From: Hyphomicrobiaceae bacterium | Lineage (GTDB): Bacteria; Pseudomonadota; Alphaproteobacteria; Rhizobiales; Hyphomicrobiaceae | Assembly: GCA_021730785.1 (NCBI GenBank) | Contig: JAKFWF010000067.1 | Location: forward strand, 1 to 64,000 | Length of the DNA stretch: 64,000 nucleotides | Reading direction: 5' to 3' | Shown here: one piece after another, positions 1 through 11,313 of the stretch | Numbering within the stretch: the first letter of the stretch is position 1 | Layout of the letters: the number at the start of each line of letters is the position of its first letter | Notes under the pieces: generated by a model | What the model was told of the DNA's origin: nothing | Seen by the model: the letters and a program-made list of their open reading frames with translations, nothing else | Databases searched by the model: none | Translations under genes and position numbers: made by a program

Positions 1-563
1 CGGGCGCGGAATGTCGAGCCGCCTTCGCTGCCGGCACCAGCACCAGCACCCCCGCCGCCACCTTCGCGGCCGCGATAGCCGCCGCCCCCACCGCCACCTG
101 CGCCGGCGCCGCCACGGAAGCCGCCGCGATCACCACCGCCGCCACCGCCGCGGAACCCGCCGCGGTCACCGCCGCCAGGTCCACGGAAGCCGCCACGATC
201 GCCGCCGCCTGGACCGCCGCGATCGCCGCGTTCGTCACGGTCGCTCTTGCGCATCTGTACGGAAGGTTCGGTCTCGAGTGCTTCCATCTTGATCGTGATC
301 CAGCGCAGCACGTCCGTGGAGATGCCCATCAGGCGCTCCATTTCGGCAACCGCGGCAGGTGGCGCGTCGATGTTGATCAAAGTGTAGTGCGCCTTGCGGC
401 TCTTCTTGATCTTGTAGGCGAGCGAGCGCAGGCCCCAATATTCGGTCTTGCCGACCTTGCCACCACCAGCCTCGATGACGCCGGTGTATTCCTTGGTGAG
501 TGCTTCGACCTGCTGGGTCGATATGTCCTGGCGTGCCAGGAACACATGCTCGTAGTACGGCAT
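1..563 (-). CDS. rpsF: 30S ribosomal protein S6 with Gly/Arg-rich C-terminal tail, runs off the left edge
   Basis: Reverse strand from ATG at 563 reads [81 protein letters not shown]..., the S6 core; not in ORF track because it has no stop inside the window. Confidence 0.95.
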   Translation of the reverse strand, partial: MPYYEHVFLARQDISTQQVEALTKEYTGVIEAGGGKVGKTEYWGLRSLAYKIKKSRKAHYTLINIDAPPAAVAEMERLMGISTDVLRWITIKMEALETEPSVQMRKSDRDERGDRGGPGGGDRGGFRGPGGGDRGGFRGGGGGGDRGGFRGGAGAGGGGGGGYRGREGGGGGAGAGAGSEGGSTFRA

Positions 564-818
564 GCGAATGGCCTTTCTGATGTTGAACCTGTCGCCCCGG
601 CGCAAAGCCCCTTTCGGACCGTCAGAAGTGGCCCAAAAGCACGACCCGTGAAGAGCGGAGACACCAGGGAGCAGACTTGCGTCCAATCGTGCGATTGTTC
701 GCACGACCTCCCCTTCAGCCCCCAACCGGAGCGGATCACAGCGCGTCGTATACAGGGAAATTGGCGTGGGGCAAGGGGATTTGCGATTTGATCGTCGCGG
801 GCGACACGGTTTCTAATT

Positions 819-859
819 GTCGCGGGCGCCACCCCTTGCGGGAGGCGACCGCCCGCGAC
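819..859. repeat. Stem-loop with perfect 10-bp arms GTCGCGGGCG/CGCCCGCGAC
   Basis: Arms at 819-828 and 850-859 read directly; lies between the 964-1275 gene and rpsF. Confidence 0.6.
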
Positions 860-963
860 GGAGCAGCTTTATCATTCCCCGATCCAAGGTCAGCGCGAGT
901 TAACTCGGCAACCGAGCGACAGGGTAGCAAAACAACGTCGGATGCTTGTTGCCCGAGCTCCCC

Positions 964-1275
964 TTAGCGCCAGCGGCGGTCGCGGGAGTGGTACCAGTCG
1001 CTGCGGCCGCCTTCCGAGCGCCAAACCCAATAGCGAATGCCAGGGCGCGCCGGTCGGCAGTCGATCCGGCCGCGGTAGCGTGAATGGTAATGCCAGCCGC
1101 CCTGTCCAAGTTCGCACGCGCGATGGACGTTGCCTGCGTGCACCTGCTGGACGAGGCCGCTGTCGGCCGGGACGGCGGTGTTGCCGATGGCGCCAAGCGG
1201 GGCAGCGCTGGCGGCGCTGGCTGCCAGCAGCACCGAAGCGACGGCGCAGGCGGCAAGTAATGCTGTCTTCTTCAT
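964..1275 (-). CDS. Small secreted hypothetical protein
   Basis: MKKTALLAACAVASVLLAASAASAAPLG... signal peptide; 103 aa. Confidence 0.6.
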   Translation of the reverse strand: MKKTALLAACAVASVLLAASAASAAPLGAIGNTAVPADSGLVQQVHAGNVHRACELGQGGWHYHSRYRGRIDCRPARPGIRYWVWRSEGGRSDWYHSRDRRWR

Positions 1276-1445
1276 GAGGAGTTTCCTTCCAGGTGTTGCG
1301 GTGTCGGGTCGGGATGCCCGCGACGAGGTGTCAACGCGTGCAGCCCTTCCTCTCCGTCGACCATGACCATGTCGAAATATCGCGGCAGACCTGAATATTT
1401 CCTGCAAGCGATCGAACCGGACACATTTTTCCGTGCCCTTTCGGG

Positions 1446-1507
1446 GACAGTCACCGATCCGACAGCTGCATGCAGAAACGCACCAGCGTTCAAGATCGGT
1501 GACTGTC
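1446..1507. repeat. Inverted repeat GACAGTCACCGATC ... GATCGGTGACTGTC (14-bp perfect arms)
   Basis: Arms at 1446-1459 and 1494-1507; just downstream of the queF stop on the minus strand. Confidence 0.75.
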
Positions 1508-1528
1508 TCCGATCGAGCCGCGAGCCAC

Positions 1529-1993
1529 TCAGCCGCGGCCGCGATAGGGCGCGACGCCCTGGTCGGGCAGCCACACGCCGGCCGGCAGGCTGCCCGTCTG
1601 CCAGAACACGTCGATCGGGATGCCGCCGCGCGGATACCAGTAGCCGCCGATCCGCAGGTAGGTCGGCGCCAGCAGTGCCACCAGCCGCTTGCCGATGCCA
1701 ACCGTGCAGTCCTCGTGGAAGGCACCGTGACTACGAAAAGAAGTGAGATAAAGCTTCAAGCTCTTGCTCTCGACCAGCCACTGGTCCGGCACATAGTCGA
1801 TGACGAGGTGCGCGAAGTCCGGCTGACCCGTCACCGGGCAGATGGACGTGAACTCTGGCACGGCGAAGCGGGCCACATAGTGCGTGCCTGGATGCGGGTT
1901 CGGCACGCGGTCGAGGACGGCCAATTCCGGGCTCGCCGGCTGCATGGATGCTTGGCCGAGGTGCGTGGTGACGGGGGCTGGCTTGTCGCTCAT
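1529..1993 (-). CDS. queF: NADPH-dependent 7-cyano-7-deazaguanine (preQ0) reductase
   Basis: [49 protein letters not shown], QueF active-site and core motifs. Confidence 0.93.
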   Translation of the reverse strand: MSDKPAPVTTHLGQASMQPASPELAVLDRVPNPHPGTHYVARFAVPEFTSICPVTGQPDFAHLVIDYVPDQWLVESKSLKLYLTSFRSHGAFHEDCTVGIGKRLVALLAPTYLRIGGYWYPRGGIPIDVFWQTGSLPAGVWLPDQGVAPYRGRG

Positions 1994-2003
1994 GATCGCC
2001 CCC

Positions 2004-2564
2004 TCACGCCGGTTGCAAGCCGATGCGCGCATCACGCTCGCGCAGCCAGGCGATGGCTGGGATCGAGGCCGCGACCATCCAGGCCTTGCCCACCACTTGC
2101 CCCGCCAGATAGTCGAGGCTGCCGAAGGCGAGCATGAGAAAGGCGATGCTGTCGACGACGAGGCCGGCTGCGCTGCTGGCAACCACTGCCAGGACCAGGC
2201 CGCGCCGCTGCAATGGCGTGTAGATCGCGAGATCGGCAAGTTCCGACAGCAGGAAGGCCGCCGTCGATGCGATCACCAGTGCCGGCGGGGCGATTGCCGC
2301 CGATAGGGCGGCACCAGCGAGAACCGCGGCAAACGACCAGGCGAGGCCGAGGCGGCGCTGCACAAGATCGCGCAACACGAGGGCGAGCCCTACCATCAGC
2401 ACGCCGCTCGGCGCCTTGAGGCCGGGCAGGACCGGAATGAGGCAGGGGCCGTTTGGCACGCAGGTGGTGCCGACGTTGCCGATCAGCCAGTTGGCAGCAG
2501 GGATGCACAGGGTGAAGGCGCACAAAAAAGCGATGCCTTCCGCCGTGCGGCGGTCGATGGTCAT
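2004..2564 (-). CDS. VUT-family (YhhQ/DUF165-like) queuosine precursor transporter
   Basis: Hydrophobic 186-aa protein; [30 protein letters not shown]; directly upstream of queF. Confidence 0.75.
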   Translation of the reverse strand: MTIDRRTAEGIAFLCAFTLCIPAANWLIGNVGTTCVPNGPCLIPVLPGLKAPSGVLMVGLALVLRDLVQRRLGLAWSFAAVLAGAALSAAIAPPALVIASTAAFLLSELADLAIYTPLQRRGLVLAVVASSAAGLVVDSIAFLMLAFGSLDYLAGQVVGKAWMVAASIPAIAWLRERDARIGLQPA

Positions 2565-2669
2565 GGATAATCTCCGATTTCTATAGCGCAACGAGATGGC
2601 GCGCTGGGCCGCGAGGCCCGGGGTTGCAGGAACGGTCCGCCTAGCCGAACGCTCCCGCATAGGCAAGCC

Positions 2670-4376
<1,707 letters not shown>

Positions 4377-4829
4377 TCAGCGCGTCTGCGGAACAACTGG
4401 TCCGGCTGGCGCCGCGGGTACTGTGGGGGCCGCTGGTGCCACGGGGGGCGCAGGCGTGGCCGGGCTAGGCGCGGGTGCAGTACCTTGCAGTCGATCGAGC
4501 AGGCCGCCGCGACCGGCGGGCGCGCCCGGCGTCGTGCCGCCGTCAGTCGTGCCGCCGGTCGTACTGGTTGCGGCGGGCGTATCGAACACCGAGCGAGGAG
4601 TGGCCGCGCGCTGGGCCAGGATCGTCAACGCGATCGATGTCAGGAAGAACGCAGCCGCCAGGATCGCCGTGGTGCGCGACAGGAAATTCGCGGTGCCGCG
4701 GCCCGACATCAGGCCGCCGCCACCGCCACCGCCGATGCCGAGCGCGCCCCCTTCCGACTTCTGCAACAGCACCACGAACACGAGGCCTGCGGCGATCATC
4801 AGGTGGATGGCGAGAATTACGGTGGTCAT
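4377..4829 (-). CDS. secG: Preprotein translocase subunit SecG
   Basis: MTTVILAIHLMIAAGLVFVVLLQKSEGGALGIGGGGGGGLMSGRGTANFLSRTTAILA. Confidence 0.93.
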   Translation of the reverse strand: MTTVILAIHLMIAAGLVFVVLLQKSEGGALGIGGGGGGGLMSGRGTANFLSRTTAILAAAFFLTSIALTILAQRAATPRSVFDTPAATSTTGGTTDGGTTPGAPAGRGGLLDRLQGTAPAPSPATPAPPVAPAAPTVPAAPAGPVVPQTR

Positions 4830-4923
4830 CGACTAACTTTCAGCTGCGGTTGGCTATTCGCCGTCAACGGGCGCCTGCTGGTACACCTTTCGGCGCCGCG
4901 ACACTAGCCCCCGTCGTTGCGGC

Positions 4924-5406
4924 TTATTGCGATGTGGGGGTGGAGGGCGGGTTGCCGGCCGATCTGGCAGGCGGAGTTGTCGGGGTGAGGGCGTCTGCCG
5001 GTTTCGGCTTCGGAGGCGTGCGCTTCGGCTTTGCCACGGCAGTTTTCGGCGCCGCAGCGGCGTCGGCGGACTTGGCATCCGGATCGGGATCCGACCCGGT
5101 GCCGTGTTCCATCAGCGCTTCCGTTGCCGGGTCGAGCTTGCGTTTGGGCTGCGGGCAGCGGAACAGGAATTGGCCCTGGACCTCCAGCAGCCGCTCGATC
5201 TGCTCCAGCTGCTGGGGTTGCAGGTTGGCCTTGGCCCAGCCGGCGCCGCGTTCCAACGACGCTCGCGCGCCGCTGGCGTCGAGGGCGGACAACTCCTGCC
5301 GCAACTGTTGACAGGCCGCGGGCTCCAGCGGCGCCGCGATGGCGGGCGGAGGTGCGAGCGCGATCAAAACGTACGTCAGTCCAGCAGTACGCAACAGCGA
5401 TGTCAT
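4924..5406 (-). CDS. Secreted hypothetical protein with Pro/Ala/Lys-rich C-terminus
   Basis: Signal-like N-terminus MTSLLRTAGLTYVLIALAPPPAIAAP; lies between tpiA and secG. Confidence 0.6.
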   Translation of the reverse strand: MTSLLRTAGLTYVLIALAPPPAIAAPLEPAACQQLRQELSALDASGARASLERGAGWAKANLQPQQLEQIERLLEVQGQFLFRCPQPKRKLDPATEALMEHGTGSDPDPDAKSADAAAAPKTAVAKPKRTPPKPKPADALTPTTPPARSAGNPPSTPTSQ

Positions 5407-5416
5407 CACGGATGCC

Positions 5417-6181
5417 TCAAGCATGGTAGGCTGCCAGAATACCAAGGAAATCGTCGGCTTTGAGACTTGCGCCACCGACCAGGGCGCCGTTGACATTGGC
5501 GAGATGCAGCAGGTCACGGGCGTTTGCCGGTTTGACCGAGCCGCCGTACAGCAGCCGGAAGGCGTGCCCGTCGCCGCCGAAGCGCTGAGCTAAACGGTCG
5601 CGCATGAGGCCGTGCACTTCGACGATGTCAGCGGGCGTGGGCGTCAAGCCTGTGCCGATCGCCCACACCGGCTCATAGGCAATCACCGTGGTGGCGCTGT
5701 GCGCCATATCGGGCATGGAATTCTCCAGCTGGCCAGCAATCAGCTCGAGCGTTCGGCCGGCCTTGCGCTGATCCGCGGTCTCGCCGACGCAGATGATCGC
5801 GACGAGGTCGGCCCGCAGCGCAGCTTCTGCCTTGCTGCGCACAACTAGATCGGTTTCACCGTGATCGGTGCGGCGCTCGGAGTGGCCGACGATGACGGCG
5901 CTCGCGCCTGCGTCGCGCAGCATGGCGGCCGAGATATCGCCGGTGTGTGCGCCAGCCGCGAGTTGATGGCAGTCCTGGCCCCCGACCATGAGTGTCGATC
6001 CGGCGGCGGCATCGGCCATGGCAGCAACCAGTGTCGCTGGCGGGCAGATCAGCACGTCGGCGGCGGCATCACCGAGCCCCGCCTTCAGCCGGGTGATTTC
6101 AGCGAGGCTCGCGCGCAGACCGTTCATCTTCCAGTTGCCGGCCACCAGCGGCTTGATCGGATGTGTTGATTTGTTGGTCAT
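5417..6181 (-). CDS. tpiA: Triose-phosphate isomerase
   Basis: [37 protein letters not shown]. Confidence 0.97.
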   Translation of the reverse strand: MTNKSTHPIKPLVAGNWKMNGLRASLAEITRLKAGLGDAAADVLICPPATLVAAMADAAAGSTLMVGGQDCHQLAAGAHTGDISAAMLRDAGASAVIVGHSERRTDHGETDLVVRSKAEAALRADLVAIICVGETADQRKAGRTLELIAGQLENSMPDMAHSATTVIAYEPVWAIGTGLTPTPADIVEVHGLMRDRLAQRFGGDGHAFRLLYGGSVKPANARDLLHLANVNGALVGGASLKADDFLGILAAYHA

Positions 6182-6418
6182 GCCCTCAACTCTTGCACTG
6201 AAATCGTCGATCGCCACCGGCGCTCGGGGGCCGGAATGCGATCCGCAACCCTTGCATTCAGGTGCCTGTTGCGCTTCATAGCGGATCGAACGCGGCATCA
6301 CCACTGTCCGGCACTGGCGGGCGGTGCGATATTTTATCGTGCGTTCGCGCGACGGGAGCCCGAGCGGCGCTGTCCGGCGCGGTAAGGCTCCATGCTGAAC
6401 TCATCGGGATGCGGTTCC

Positions 6419-8314
6419 ATGCTCGAATCATTACGTCGTGGCGCGCAAACGTGGGTCGCCAAGATCCTGTTCGCCATTCTGATCGTCAGTTTTGGCGTCT
6501 GGGGTATTTCGGGCTCGCTGCAGGGGTCGGGCCAGGGGGCGCTCGCCCGCGTCGGCACTGTCGAAATCTCGGCGACAGAATTCCGCCAGGCCTACCAGAA
6601 CCAGCTGGAGAACCTGCGCCGGCGCTTCGGTGGGCGCATCAACGAACAGCAGGCCCGCGCCTTCGGTTTCGACCAGCAGGTGCTGCAGCAGCTGGTCGGC
6701 GGGGCTGCGATCGACAATCATACGCGGGCGCTGCAACTTGGGCTTTCCGACCAGGCGATCACGGACCGGCTGCGGCGCGATCCCCGATTCCTCGGCACCG
6801 ATGGGACGTTCAACCGGGCCTCGTATACGTACTTCTTGCAGCAGACGGGCCTCACCGAACGCGGCTTGATGTCGGCCGTGCGCCGCGAGGAGGTGCGCGA
6901 CCAGCTCACGATTGCGCTGGTCGATGCGGTGAAGCCGTCGAACACCTTGGCCGAGGTCCTGCACAAGCATCGCGAAGAAACCCGCCGCATTGCCCACTTC
7001 GTGCTCGACCCGGCAAAGGTGCCGGCCCCCGGCGAACCCGATGACGCCAAGCTGGCCGCGACCTATGAGCAGAACAAGCGGCGCTTCATGACGCCGGAGC
7101 GGCGGTCGGCGAGCGTGCTTATCCTCGGTACCGAGGCGATCAAGAAGGCGATCGTCGTCAGCGACGAGGACGTCAAGACGGCCTACGAGCAGACCCAGGA
7201 CAGGTTCGCCGTCGTCGAGCGCCGGCGCATCCAGCAGATCGCTTTCGCCGATAAGGCCAAGGCGGAAGCCGCCGCCAAGGCGATCGCGGCCGGCACGTCG
7301 TTTGCCGACGTCGCCAAGGAAGCCGGTGCCAAGGATGCCGACATCGACCTGGGGCTCGTGACCAGGAAAAGCATGATCGATGCCAAGATCGCCGATGCCG
7401 CGTTCGCGCTGGCCAAGGACGAAGTGTCGAAGGTCGTCGAGGGGCGGTTCACCAACGTCATCCTGCGCGTCACGGAGATCGAGGCCGGCAAGCAGAAGGC
7501 GCTGGCCGAGGTCACGGCCGAGGTGCGCGAGGCCCTGGCTGCCGAGCGTGTCGGCGTCGAGGTGCAGAAGCTCTACGATGAGATCGAGAAGAATCGAGCG
7601 AGTGGCAAATCGCTAAAGGATCTGGCGGTGGCAACGAAACTGCCGCTGGTCGAGATCGTCAACGCGGATGCCGGCAACAAGACCGCCGACGGCAAGGTTG
7701 CTTTCGAGCATCCCGAGAGCGAGCGCATTCTGACGGCCGTGTTCACCAACAAGCAGGGTGCCGAATCCGAAGCCGTCGAACTCGGCGATGCCGGCTATGC
7801 CTGGGTCGACATTCAGGGCGTGACGCCAACGAAGCAGCGCGAGCTGGCTGATGCCAAGGCCGACGTCAAGGCGCTGTGGATCGAAACCGAGGCGCGCGCG
7901 GCACTGGTGGCCGCCGCCAAGGGTTTCGCCGACCGGGTGGCAGGCGGCGAGCCGATCGATAAGGTCGCTGCCGATGCCGGCGGCAAGGCGGTGACGAGCG
8001 AACCGACGCTGCGCGGTGGCAAGCCGGTCGGCCTCACCGAACCCGCCGTCGCGCAGGCGTTCGCGCTGCCGGCCGGCGCGGCAAGTGCAACCGATACGAT
8101 CGACGGCAAGTCGCGGGTGGTGTTCAAGGTCGCCGAGATCATTGCCGCGCCGCCGATCACTGCGGAGCAACTCGATAAGATCAAGACCGACATGCAGCGG
8201 CAGATGCAGTCGGACACCATGGCGTCGTATCTGCTGGGCCTGAAAGAGCGCTTCGAGGTGAAGATCGATCCGCTCGCCGTGCGACGAGCCATCGGCACCG
8301 ATCGCGAACAGTGA
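6419..8314 (+). CDS. ppiD: Peptidyl-prolyl cis-trans isomerase, PpiD/SurA-like membrane-anchored chaperone
   Basis: MLESLRRGAQTWVAKILFAILIVSFGVWGI anchor, SurA_N-like and PPIC-like regions; ORF opens at 6392. Confidence 0.85.
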   Translation: MLESLRRGAQTWVAKILFAILIVSFGVWGISGSLQGSGQGALARVGTVEISATEFRQAYQNQLENLRRRFGGRINEQQARAFGFDQQVLQQLVGGAAIDNHTRALQLGLSDQAITDRLRRDPRFLGTDGTFNRASYTYFLQQTGLTERGLMSAVRREEVRDQLTIALVDAVKPSNTLAEVLHKHREETRRIAHFVLDPAKVPAPGEPDDAKLAATYEQNKRRFMTPERRSASVLILGTEAIKKAIVVSDEDVKTAYEQTQDRFAVVERRRIQQIAFADKAKAEAAAKAIAAGTSFADVAKEAGAKDADIDLGLVTRKSMIDAKIADAAFALAKDEVSKVVEGRFTNVILRVTEIEAGKQKALAEVTAEVREALAAERVGVEVQKLYDEIEKNRASGKSLKDLAVATKLPLVEIVNADAGNKTADGKVAFEHPESERILTAVFTNKQGAESEAVELGDAGYAWVDIQGVTPTKQRELADAKADVKALWIETEARAALVAAAKGFADRVAGGEPIDKVAADAGGKAVTSEPTLRGGKPVGLTEPAVAQAFALPAGAASATDTIDGKSRVVFKVAEIIAAPPITAEQLDKIKTDMQRQMQSDTMASYLLGLKERFEVKIDPLAVRRAIGTDREQ

Positions 8315-8390
8315 GCGTGTCAAGGGCGACACTGAACTGGCGGGGACAGGCGCGCCGCACAGGCATCAATGGTTCGGATCGAGGGGCGCC

Positions 8391-9992
8391 ATGACAAGCC
8401 CGCCAGTCATCGACGCGGAGATCGACGCCGAGCCGCCGCGGGGCCAGTTTCTGCGCGCCTATGCCGATGGCAAAACGCAGCTGATGTGGACCAGGCTCGT
8501 CGCCGACCTCGAAACGCCCGTGTCGGCTTATCTGAAGCTGACCGAGGGGGCGATGTCGGCACAGGCGCGACGGTACGGCATGACTTTTCTGCTCGAGTCG
8601 GTCGAGGGCGGCGCCGTGCGCGGGCGCTATTCCATCATCGGCCTCAACCCCGATCTGATCTGGCGCGCCCACGGTGCGAAGGCCGAGATCAACCGCAGCC
8701 CACATGTCACGCCCGATGCTTTCACCCCGCAAGCCAAGCCGACGCTCGAAGCGTTGCGCGCGCTGCTTGCCGAAAGCCGGCTCGACGTGCCCGAGGGACT
8801 GCCGCCGATGGCTGCCGGCGTGTTCGGCTACATGGGCTATGACACGGTTCGCCTGGTGGAGACCTTGCCGAACGGGCGGCCCGATGCGCTCGGCGTGCCG
8901 GACGCCATTTTGATGCGGCCGACACTGATCGTGATCTTCGACGCGGTGAAGGACGAGATGACGGTCGTCACGCCGGTGCGTCCCACACCCGATCAAACCG
9001 CCGAGGCCGCACATGCAGCGGCCTGCGCCCGGTTGCACTCGATCGTCCGCGCGCTCGATCTGCCGGTGCCCGAAGCCGCGCGCCCCTCGGCCGACCTGCC
9101 GCCGCTCGCCGAGCCCGTCTCCAACACGACGCCAGCCGAATTCCAGGCAATGGTCGCGGCCGCCAAGGATTACATTCGTGCCGGTGACGTATTCCAGGTG
9201 GTGCTGTCGCAGCGCTTCTCGACCCCCTTCACGCTGCCGCCGTTCCAGCTCTACCGTGCGCTGCGCCGCACCAACCCGTCGCCGTTCTTGTTCCACCTGG
9301 ACTTCGGTGGCTTCCAGCTGGTGGGTTCAAGCCCCGAGATCCTCGTGCGCGTGCGCAACGGCGAGGTGACGATCCGCCCGATTGCGGGCACCGCACGGCG
9401 CGGTACGACGGCTGCCGAAGACCAGCATCTGGCGCAAGCCTTGCTCGCCGATCCCAAGGAGCGCGCCGAGCACCTGATGCTGCTCGATCTTGGGCGCAAC
9501 GACGTTGGACGCGTCGCCGAGATCGGCTCGGTCGAAGTGACCGAGCGCTTCCTCGTAGAGCGCTACAGCCATGTCATGCACATCGTATCGAACGTGATCG
9601 GGCGGCTCGATGCGAAGCACGACGCGATCGATGCCCTGATGGCGGGCTTCCCGGCCGGCACGGTGTCGGGTGCACCAAAGGTACGGGCCATGCAGATCAT
9701 CGATGAGCTCGAGAAGCACAAGCGCGGCCCCTATGCCGGCTGCGTCGGCTATTTCTCGGCAGACGGCCAGATGGATACCTGCATCGTGCTGCGCACGGGG
9801 CTCGTGAAGGACGGCATGCTGCATGTGCAGGCCGGCGCCGGCCTCGTCTACGACAGCATCCCCGAGAACGAGCAGCAGGAGTGCGTCAACAAGGCCAAGG
9901 CGTTGGTGCGGGCGGCCGAGGAGGCGGTGCGGTTCGCGCGTCCCCGCAAGGCGAGTGTGACGCCAGGCGACAACGGCAAAGAATTCGATTGA
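8391..9992 (+). CDS. trpE: Anthranilate synthase component I
   Basis: Chorismate-binding motifs FQVVLSQRF, IRPIAGTARRGTT, DLGRNDVGRV, FPAGTVSGAPKVRAMQIIDELE. Confidence 0.95.
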   Translation: MTSPPVIDAEIDAEPPRGQFLRAYADGKTQLMWTRLVADLETPVSAYLKLTEGAMSAQARRYGMTFLLESVEGGAVRGRYSIIGLNPDLIWRAHGAKAEINRSPHVTPDAFTPQAKPTLEALRALLAESRLDVPEGLPPMAAGVFGYMGYDTVRLVETLPNGRPDALGVPDAILMRPTLIVIFDAVKDEMTVVTPVRPTPDQTAEAAHAAACARLHSIVRALDLPVPEAARPSADLPPLAEPVSNTTPAEFQAMVAAAKDYIRAGDVFQVVLSQRFSTPFTLPPFQLYRALRRTNPSPFLFHLDFGGFQLVGSSPEILVRVRNGEVTIRPIAGTARRGTTAAEDQHLAQALLADPKERAEHLMLLDLGRNDVGRVAEIGSVEVTERFLVERYSHVMHIVSNVIGRLDAKHDAIDALMAGFPAGTVSGAPKVRAMQIIDELEKHKRGPYAGCVGYFSADGQMDTCIVLRTGLVKDGMLHVQAGAGLVYDSIPENEQQECVNKAKALVRAAEEAVRFARPRKASVTPGDNGKEFD

Positions 9993-10061
9993 CGGCCACG
10001 GTCACCGACGCCGCACGGGTGCAGTTGCAACCGGCGGCGTCGATGGCTCGATGTTGTGACG

Positions 10062-10481
10062 TTACTTCACGGTAATGGTGATCACGTCGGACGCGACCGC
10101 CGGGTTGTGCGGGATGTGCTGGTGGTCGGCGAGCAGCAGTTGCAGGGTGTGCTTGCCGGCCGGCAGCGTCACCGTGGTTTCAGTTTGCCCGGCGCCGAAA
10201 TGGCGGTGCTTGTCGTCGGCCGGGATGGCGGCCAGCGGATCGGCGAGCTTCTGGTTGACCAACAGATGGTGATGGCCGGTGCCCTTCTTGTCGACGCCGG
10301 AAGGGGCAACGCCCATGCCGGTGAGCCCGAACTTTACGGTCACCGGACCCGTGATCTCGGCGCCGTCCTTGGGCTCGATGAAGTAGACCTTGGCGCCGGG
10401 GGGCGATGGCTGGCGGAAGTCCTGGGCAACAGCGGTGCCGGCGATGGCAACTGCAACGGCGGCGGTCAACAGACGTTTCAT
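10062..10481 (-). CDS. DUF4399-type secreted protein
   Basis: MKRLLTAAVAVAIAGTAVAQ signal; GAKVYFIEPKDGAEITGPVTVKFGLTGMGVAPSGV... HHHLLVN. Confidence 0.75.
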   Translation of the reverse strand: MKRLLTAAVAVAIAGTAVAQDFRQPSPPGAKVYFIEPKDGAEITGPVTVKFGLTGMGVAPSGVDKKGTGHHHLLVNQKLADPLAAIPADDKHRHFGAGQTETTVTLPAGKHTLQLLLADHQHIPHNPAVASDVITITVK

Positions 10482-10575
10482 GCGGGCGTTCCTCACGAGA
10501 GTGCTGGTGGAAGATTGTTGGAGCGATGGTCGCCCGCAGGCGCTATAGCAAGATTATGACAGCGGTTGAAATCCC

Positions 10576-11313
10576 ATGCGCGTGAGACTGGATGCGGCAC
10601 TTGTGTCCCGCGGGTTGACTGCGACCCGGGCCCGCGCGCGCGATCTGATCGTGCGCGGGGACGTGCTGGTCGACGGTCTGCCCGTCAAAAAGGCCGGTAC
10701 GTTGGTCGGTGCGGGCGCGGATCTCACGATCACGGGCGACGGCAACGCCTATGTCTCGCGCAGTGCCCTGAAGCTCAGCGCCGGCCTCGATGCGTTCGGT
10801 TGTTGTGCTTGCGACCGAGTGGCGCTCGATGTCGGTGCGTCGACCGGCGGTTTCACGCAAGTCCTGCTCGAGCGGGGAGCCACCAAGGTGTGGGCGGTCG
10901 ACGTCGGGCATGGCCAATTGGCGCCAAGCGTCGCCGCCGACCGCCGCGTCGTCAACCTCGAGGGCACCGACGCGCGTGCGTTGACCCCTGCGCGCATTGC
11001 CGAGCCGGTCGGCGCGATTGCCGCCGACGTCAGTTTCATCTCGCTGACGAAGGCGCTGCCGGCGGCCCTCGCGCTGGCCGCTCCCGGCTGCTGGCTCGTC
11101 GCGCTCGTCAAGCCGCAGTTCGAACTCGGGCCGGCCGCGATCGGCAAGGGCGGCATCGTCAAGGATCCGGCGGACGGCGCCCGTGCCGTGGCCGATGTGG
11201 AGCGCTGGCTCATCGGTCACGGCGGCTGGCGGATCATCGGCACGTGTCCAGCGCCGCTGCCCGGCAAGGGCGGCAACCAGGAATATCTGCTGGGGGCTGA
11301 ATTGCGTGGTTGA
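10576..11313 (+). CDS. tlyA: TlyA-family rRNA (cytidine-2'-O)-methyltransferase
   Basis: MRVRLDAALVSRGLTATRARARDLIVRGDVLVDG S4-like domain, ALDVGASTGGFTQVLLERGA SAM motif. Confidence 0.9.
   Translation: MRVRLDAALVSRGLTATRARARDLIVRGDVLVDGLPVKKAGTLVGAGADLTITGDGNAYVSRSALKLSAGLDAFGCCACDRVALDVGASTGGFTQVLLERGATKVWAVDVGHGQLAPSVAADRRVVNLEGTDARALTPARIAEPVGAIAADVSFISLTKALPAALALAAPGCWLVALVKPQFELGPAAIGKGGIVKDPADGARAVADVERWLIGHGGWRIIGTCPAPLPGKGGNQEYLLGAELRG

Noticed and set aside
2565-2669. Possible preQ1 riboswitch upstream of the queuosine transporter
   Set aside because: A GC-rich hairpin is present, but I could not match preQ1-I or preQ1-II consensus features.
8181-9296. 371-aa minus-strand ORF opposite trpE and the end of ppiD
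   Set aside because: Shadow ORF; no family resemblance.
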